11,931 bases of DNA, taken from contig DATGWP010000186.1 in NCBI GenBank assembly GCA_035299425.1, positions 1 to 11,931 of the forward strand. The letters run 5' to 3'. The translations under genes and the position numbers were made by a program. The notes under the pieces were generated by a model. The model made no database searches. It was not told the origin of the DNA and saw nothing but the letters and a program-made list of their open reading frames with translations. Numbering within the stretch: position 1 is the first letter of the stretch; the number at the start of each line of letters is the position of its first letter. Below are positions 11,190 through 11,931 of this stretch, piece by piece. The stretch comes from Bog-950 sp035299425. Lineage in GTDB: Bacteria > Bacteroidota > Bacteroidia > Chitinophagales > LD1.

Positions 11190-11275
11190 GCCCCTAAATC
11201 CCCTAAAGGGGACTTAAATACAAACGGCCGCATTTTGTATTGGCTGTTAAAGTCCCCTTTAGGGGATTTAGGGGC
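11190..11275. repeat. Head-to-head repeat pair R9/R10, perfect 26-bp inverted repeat
   Basis: The arm 11190-11215 and the arm 11250-11275 are exact reverse complements over 26 bp, each containing TCCCC/GGGGA runs. The 34-nt centre holds a second inverted repeat, AATACAAA (11217-11224) and TTTGTATT (11234-11241), around CGGCCGCAT. The right half carries the TTGTATTGGCTGTTA tag. It could form a long hairpin or cruciform between the DUF3164 gene and the next gene. Confidence 0.9.
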
Positions 11276-11291
11276 TCTCAACACTACTACT

Positions 11292-11495
11292 ATGACACTT
11301 AGCCAACAACGTATACGCAGCTTTATAAAAATGTATAGCGACATAATGTCGAAGAAAGACAAAGCCACCGGTGTGCAGTTATACAGCCACGACTATGCCA
11401 TAGCCAAAGCCGCCCGCCACCATTGGTACGAACTAAGCACCGCCGAGCAATATCTGAAAGTGCATTGGGAGGTAGAGCAGGATGAAGAGGAGTGA
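11292..11495 (+). CDS. Small protein of unknown function (67 aa)
   Basis: Starts MTLSQQRIRSFIKMYSDIMS and ends VHWEVEQDEEE. It is predicted to be helical, with a basic, aromatic middle (HDYAIAKAARHHWYELS, 33-49) and an acidic tail. The in-frame upstream extension to 11235 is read through repeat R10 and is rejected as a start. It is the last gene of the rightward phage-like run, 110 nt after DUF3164. No family recognised. Confidence 0.6.
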   Translation: MTLSQQRIRSFIKMYSDIMSKKDKATGVQLYSHDYAIAKAARHHWYELSTAEQYLKVHWEVEQDEEE

Positions 11496-11680
11496 GAAGA
11501 GTTTGTTATGATGTTATTCATTCTATGCCGCAGTAATTCTACCCATATGTAAAGCCGCAATAAATTCCCGGGGTGGGCAGCATAAAATGCTCGCGCTCAG
11601 AGTTCCGATATTTGGCAAAAACAAGGTTGTCACAAAGACGGCTCGATTGTTATTTTCGCGCCCACTTATTGATTAATTAA

Positions 11681-11931
11681 ATGACGAACATGAAAAACAT
11701 TCACTTCTTTTTAGTACTGCTATGTATTACTTTAACCGGTTACCGTGCGGCTGCGCAATGCGATAGCCTGATAGGCACCACACAAATTATGAACGGTCTG
11801 CCTAACGGTACCTACAAGGTGGTAGTAACCGGTGCCAACGGCTGCACCGCAGAGGCATTCCGCGAAATAAGCACTTATAACGACCTATACGTAACTGTAT
11901 ACAATAACCAGGATAACAGTTGTAACACCTC
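11681..11931 (+). CDS. Secreted, probably adhesin/SprB-like protein, 5' part only
   Basis: The frame is open to the window edge. It begins at 11681 (MTNMKN...) or, more likely, the second Met at 11690, which gives a normal signal peptide: MKNIHFFLVLLCITLTGYRA then AAQ, with cleavage likely after AAQ. The mature part has paired cysteines and the phrase LPNGTYKVVVTGANGCTAEA, which resembles SprB-type and other beta-sandwich surface repeats (NGTY.V.VT..NGC) of Bacteroidota secreted proteins, often exported by the type IX system. It lies after 185 non-coding bases and is not part of the phage-like run by content. The sorting domain and total length cannot be seen. Confidence 0.7.
   Translation, partial: MTNMKNIHFFLVLLCITLTGYRAAAQCDSLIGTTQIMNGLPNGTYKVVVTGANGCTAEAFREISTYNDLYVTVYNNQDNSCNT

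Noticed and set aside
11235..11291. Upstream start of the 67-aa gene
   Set aside because: These codons are translated repeat R10; the ATG at 11292 after the repeat is more likely.

Overview
The window looks like a stretch of accessory DNA from a member of the Bacteroidota, probably a Chitinophaga/Sphingobacterium-type genome. Three things point there: promoters built on the TTG / TAnnTTTG pattern instead of sigma70 -35/-10 boxes, weak or absent Shine-Dalgarno sequences, and many modular GC-rich stem-loop repeats carrying a 'TTGTATTGGCTGTTAA'-type tag. No rRNA, tRNA, CRISPR array, transposase or integrase was seen.

Bases 1-1131 are repeat-rich. They hold one small DUF559 (PD-(D/E)XK-like) nuclease gene bracketed by two inverted copies of the same repeat, then a 25-codon remnant of a vsr mismatch endonuclease gene that stops where visibly AT-richer DNA begins.

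Bases 1132-5557 form a tight four-gene operon with overlaps or 3-nt gaps. It encodes a restriction-modification controller (C) protein, a complete m5C DNA methyltransferase, an 811-residue protein with two GHKL ATPase domains (Hsp90/MORC-like at the N-terminus, histidine-kinase-like at the C-terminus), and a stand-alone degenerate receiver. The operon promoter carries a near-textbook C-box and its -7 element ends 4 nt before the C-gene start codon, so the transcript is probably leaderless. No restriction endonuclease is visible; the ATPase/receiver pair sits where one would be expected. Convergent to it, and overlapping by 18 nt, is a HhH-GPD DNA glycosylase with the residues of the Mig.MthI-type T/G mismatch glycosylases. 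That is a plausible substitute for the broken vsr, repairing deaminated m5C. This is the most interesting system in the window.

Bases 6247-6961 carry two small genes of unknown function (75 and 158 aa, the second very acidic), followed by a second copy of a repeat also seen at the left end. Bases 7170-7880 encode a probable lipoprotein with YD/RHS-like strands on the minus strand, flanked by a diverged 31-bp direct repeat.

Bases 8166-11495 resemble the early region of a temperate phage or related element: an S24/LexA-type repressor divergent from a run of small genes that includes a zinc-ribbon protein, a DnaA domain-IV-like protein and a DUF3164 protein (a family known from Mu-like phages). 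Nearly every gap between these genes holds a copy of the dispersed repeat, and one copy has become the C-terminal tail of the zinc-ribbon protein. The window ends inside a secreted, probably adhesin-like protein gene.
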